Source of the DNA: JAGQOZ01 sp041399205
GTDB taxonomy: Bacteria; Planctomycetota; Planctomycetia; Pirellulales; Pirellulaceae
Length of the DNA: 64,000 nucleotides
Assembly (NCBI GenBank): GCA_041399205.1
Contig: JAWKTK010000015.1
Location: 124,001 to 188,000 of the forward strand
Reading direction: 5' to 3'
Shown here one piece after another: positions 61,512-64,000 of the stretch (positions are counted from its first letter, which is position 1; each line of letters opens with the position of its first letter). The position numbers and the translations under genes are program-made. Under the pieces are notes generated by a model. The model had not been told where the DNA came from and did no database searches. It saw nothing but the letters and a program-made list of their open reading frames with translations.

Positions 61512-62285
61512 CTACACCTTCAATTTGTGCAGCATGTGGACGGGGACGTAGTATTTGGTGTAGCGTTTCCCGTCCGAATATTTTTCGCCGGTGCCGTCTT
61601 CCACTAGCACGGTTGCTCGTTTGGTGATGCGGTTGACCATGCCGACCAACTGCTGATTGTCGATGCGAAAGGCCACTCGATCTCCCGTGCGAATGCCAAA
61701 CTGCGTGAACGCTTTTTCGCGAGGCGTGATCAACTGGTGGCGATGTTCTGTGTGGCCGAAGTGACGCTGAGCGATCGATTGAAACCTAGGCGCAGCGCAA
61801 CTGGATTCGGTCCACAGTAGCATTTCAATCAGATGGACCATTTCATGTTCGATCACTCGTTGCAACGCTTCCAGGCGATCGCGGCAAGCGATTCCTGACA
61901 TGCGGATGGAACGATGATCGTCTCCAAACGAATGAAACAGCAGCGTCGTGGAAACGGCAATTTCATATTCACATCGTAAGGGCGCATGCGGCGTCTGGCG
62001 AAACTGGCGCCGAGTTGTCGTGCCGCCGGTCTTGGTCATCCGTTTGGATAAACGAAACTGCAACGGCGAATCGCCCAGCGACTGCCGACAACCACCGTCA
62101 AAAAATATTTCATCATACGCATCAAACAACAACCGCAGGTCATCCGGATGAATGACGCTAAAATTGCCGCCGTCCAGATAGCGAGACTTCTGCAGCACTT
62201 GCTGATAAACGGATCGAGTCCGTTGTTGGACATCGTGCGGTGGAACTTGCTGATTGCGAACGTTTAATTCAAATTGTCTGGTCAT
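61512..62285 (-). CDS. SprT-like zinc metalloprotein
   Basis: A 257-residue protein with an SprT-like domain. Zinc motif HEMVHLIEM (HExxH) near the middle, with a likely third ligand in the HFGHTEHRH stretch. The N-terminal part has LRLLFDAYDEIFFDGG, typical of the SprT opening. The C-terminal 60 residues form a small beta domain (TGDRVAFRIDNQQLVGMVNRITKRATVLVEDG). SprT/Spartan proteins bind or cleave DNA-protein crosslinks in eukaryotes; bacterial members are little characterised. The start at MTRQFELN has GAGG about eight bases upstream. Not linked to neighbours. Confidence 0.85.
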   Translation of the reverse strand: MTRQFELNVRNQQVPPHDVQQRTRSVYQQVLQKSRYLDGGNFSVIHPDDLRLLFDAYDEIFFDGGCRQSLGDSPLQFRLSKRMTKTGGTTTRRQFRQTPHAPLRCEYEIAVSTTLLFHSFGDDHRSIRMSGIACRDRLEALQRVIEHEMVHLIEMLLWTESSCAAPRFQSIAQRHFGHTEHRHQLITPREKAFTQFGIRTGDRVAFRIDNQQLVGMVNRITKRATVLVEDGTGEKYSDGKRYTKYYVPVHMLHKLKV

Positions 62286-62440
62286 TCCGTAACCTCGTTT
62301 GAGGTCCGAATATAACAACGTCTGCGATCAGGGCAATGGTAGCCATTGAGTTTTCACAAACGAGCGATTGCGATTCGAAACGCCGATCGATTCAGAAACG
62401 AAACTCGCTATAGTTCGTGGCAAATCAATTCGTAAACGCT

Positions 62441-62469
62441 ACAAAGAAAGACGGCCCGAATCAGGCCGC
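62441..62469 (-). terminator. Probable intrinsic terminator of glmS
   Basis: Read on the minus strand, CGGCC-TGATTCG-GGCCG (62468-62452) forms a five-pair GC stem followed by TCTTTCTTTG (62451-62442). It lies about 40 bases beyond the glmS stop codon. The tract is T-rich rather than a pure T-run. Confidence 0.6.
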
Positions 62470-62509
62470 CTGGAAGCGAAGAATCATCTTGTCTCGTTCG
62501 ACAAGAAAG

Positions 62510-64000
62510 CTATTCCACCGTAACGCTCTTGGCCAAATTTCTTGGCTTGTCCACATCACAACCTCGTCCCAACGCAATGTGGTACGACAGTAATTGTAGG
62601 GGAATCACGGCCACAATCGGCTGCAAGAACTCTTCGACTCGAGGAATATAAATCACGTCGTCGGCAATGCGTTCCACTTTGTCATCGCCTTCTTCGGCCA
62701 CGGCAATCACAGGGCCGCCGCGAGCTTTAATCTCTTCCAGATTCGACATCACCTTTTCATAGACCGTGCCTTGCGGCATCACAAACACGCTGGGCGTATG
62801 TTCGTCCACCAACGCAATCGGACCGTGCTTCATTTCCGCAGCTGGATAACCTTCGGCATGAATGTAGCTAATTTCCTTGAGCTTCAACGCACCTTCCAAG
62901 GCCGTGGGGAAATTGTATTTGCGACCCAGGTACAGGAAGTTGGAACAGTCCGTGTATTTAGCAGCGATTTCTCGAATGCGATCATTCGCCTGCAGCGCCA
63001 GTTCCACTTGATCCGGCAATTCCTCGAGCGCTCGAATGATCCGCTTACCCGCTTCGTAACTCAAGAAACGGAGTCGACCAAAATACAACGCCAACAGCGT
63101 CAGCACGGTGAGCTGAGACGTGTAGGCCTTGGTGGATGCGACACCAATTTCCGGGCCGGCATGCAGATAGACACCGCCGTCCGCCTCTTGAGCAATGGTG
63201 CTGCCCACCACGTTACAGATGGCCAGCGTGGAATGGCCCATGCGTTTCATTTCGCGCTGTGCGGCCAATGTGTCGGCCGTTTCACCGCTTTGCGTGATGG
63301 AGAACAACAGCGTGTCAGTGTCGACCGGCGGATTTCGATAGCGAAGTTCGCTGGCGTATTCAACTTCCACCGGAATTCGCGAAAATTCTTCGAACAAATA
63401 TTCGCCCACCAACGCCGCATGCCAACTAGTGCCGCACGCCGTAAAGATGACTCGTTTGATTTGACGCAGTTGCTGAGGCGTAAGATTCAAACCGCCGAAT
63501 TTGGCGGTCGCGTCGTCATGACACAAACGACCTCGCATGGCATCACGAATCGTCTGCGGTTGTTCAAAAATCTCCTTCAGCATGTAGTGATCATATTCAT
63601 CCGTCAGCGAAACCTGATTGCTGTCAATTTCTAAAACTCGCACATCATGCGAGACATTCCCTTGGTCTCGATGTCGAACCTGCAGATCGTCTGCGGTGAC
63701 GATGGCCAGTTGATGATCTGTCAGGTAAACGATGCGATCGGTGAACCCGGCCAGCGGAGAAGCGTCGCTGGCAATGAAATGTTCATTCTGTCCGACGCCA
63801 ATGACCAGTGGACTGCCTTGACGAGCGGCAATCATCAGGTCAGGTCTATGTCGAAACATGACCACCAGGCCGTAGGTGCCTCGTAGCTTTTCCAACGTCT
63901 CTTCCACCGCTTCAAACAAGGGCGTAACGTCAGTTTCGTCCGCAAGATCCTTGGTGGCCAAACGTTGCGAAATGAGCTGAGCAATCACTTCCGAATCGGT
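62510..64000 (-). CDS. glmS: Glutamine-fructose-6-phosphate aminotransferase, 5' truncated by window edge
   Basis: The frame is open to the right window edge (about 496 codons visible); the start and most of the glutaminase domain are outside. What remains is the end of the N-terminal domain (FEAVEETLEKLRGTYGLVVMF, SPLVIGVG) and two sugar isomerase (SIS) domains. The first has FTACGTSWHAALVGEYLFEEF, SITQSGETADTLAA; the second has YLGRKYNFPTALEGALKLKEISYIHAEGYPAAEMKHGP. The C-terminus DVDKPRNLAKSVTVE is the fixed GlmS end. The enzyme makes glucosamine-6-phosphate, the step before GlmM, for peptidoglycan or other amino sugars. A terminator hairpin follows. Confidence 0.95.
   Translation of the reverse strand, partial: TDSEVIAQLISQRLATKDLADETDVTPLFEAVEETLEKLRGTYGLVVMFRHRPDLMIAARQGSPLVIGVGQNEHFIASDASPLAGFTDRIVYLTDHQLAIVTADDLQVRHRDQGNVSHDVRVLEIDSNQVSLTDEYDHYMLKEIFEQPQTIRDAMRGRLCHDDATAKFGGLNLTPQQLRQIKRVIFTACGTSWHAALVGEYLFEEFSRIPVEVEYASELRYRNPPVDTDTLLFSITQSGETADTLAAQREMKRMGHSTLAICNVVGSTIAQEADGGVYLHAGPEIGVASTKAYTSQLTVLTLLALYFGRLRFLSYEAGKRIIRALEELPDQVELALQANDRIREIAAKYTDCSNFLYLGRKYNFPTALEGALKLKEISYIHAEGYPAAEMKHGPIALVDEHTPSVFVMPQGTVYEKVMSNLEEIKARGGPVIAVAEEGDDKVERIADDVIYIPRVEEFLQPIVAVIPLQLLSYHIALGRGCDVDKPRNLAKSVTVE

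Noticed and set aside
62771..63634. Long plus-strand open frame opposite glmS
   Set aside because: It is antisense to the conserved SIS domains and has shadow-like composition.

Overview
The window is a chromosomal segment of a planctomycete, most likely a Pirellulales/Rhodopirellula-type member of the Planctomycetota. The evidence is the set of lineage-typical families: a YTV-repeat protein (59360-60568), a DUF1549/DUF1553 protein with one CxxCH (17559-19460), DUF1080 (6548-7282), two sulfatase-fold proteins, a DUF11/SdrD_B giant with an N-terminal LEPR-XLL-like motif (23890-28050), a LamG/dockerin/PEP-CTERM protein (38135-39352), and a Tm-1-like/PEP-hydrolase-like gene pair. Genes are dense and lie on both strands. 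No rRNA, tRNA, CRISPR array, prophage or insertion sequence was recognised.

Layout. 0-10 kb: end of an ABC-F (Uup-like) gene, an SDR oxidoreductase, a probable minus-strand operon (sppA, Tm-1-like, PEP-hydrolase-like), a secreted DUF1080 protein, a DMT exporter and ATP-dependent PEP carboxykinase. 10-12 kb: a 24-bp tandem array directly after pckA, then a gene-poor stretch with two small unrecognised genes. 12-21 kb: a Cys/Met-metabolism PLP enzyme, a DapA-like aldolase, an ABC ATPase lacking its Q-loop region next to a large membrane protein, an ECF sigma factor overlapping a membrane-anchored DUF1549/DUF1553 protein, an EVE protein and a DUF6580 membrane protein. 21-32 kb: large exported or anchored proteins (896-aa unknown, 1386-aa DUF11 array, DUF6702 plus M1 peptidase). 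32-46 kb: secreted beta-sandwich protein, hpt plus glycosyltransferase, a sulfatase, two coupled proline-rich envelope proteins, the PEP-CTERM protein, an LtaS-like membrane protein, an HlyD/FtsX export pair and a quinone oxidoreductase. 46-64 kb: an RS-rich membrane protein, an AcuI/YhdH oxidoreductase, a VTC polyphosphate polymerase, a DUF485/ActP symporter pair, lysA, a Tat-exported protein, glmM, a phosphohexomutase, the YTV protein, a lipase-like hydrolase, a SprT-like protein and the C-terminal part of glmS.

Functional themes. glmM and glmS supply amino-sugar precursors and lysA makes lysine from diaminopimelate. Many other genes build or maintain the envelope (YTV, DUF11, PEP-CTERM, sulfatases, SppA, M1 peptidase, HlyD/FtsX). 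The sigma factor and the anchored DUF1549/DUF1553 protein look like one signalling unit with an unusual sensor.

Two features cut across the window. First, five conserved genes (SDR, sulfatase, HlyD, AcuI/YhdH, phosphohexomutase) are each broken by what reads as a one- or two-base indel. This looks more like base-level sequence error than decay, and it should be settled before any of them is called a pseudogene. Second, the intergenic regions carry at least five families of inverted or tandem repeats. Three of these recur at separated places in the window.
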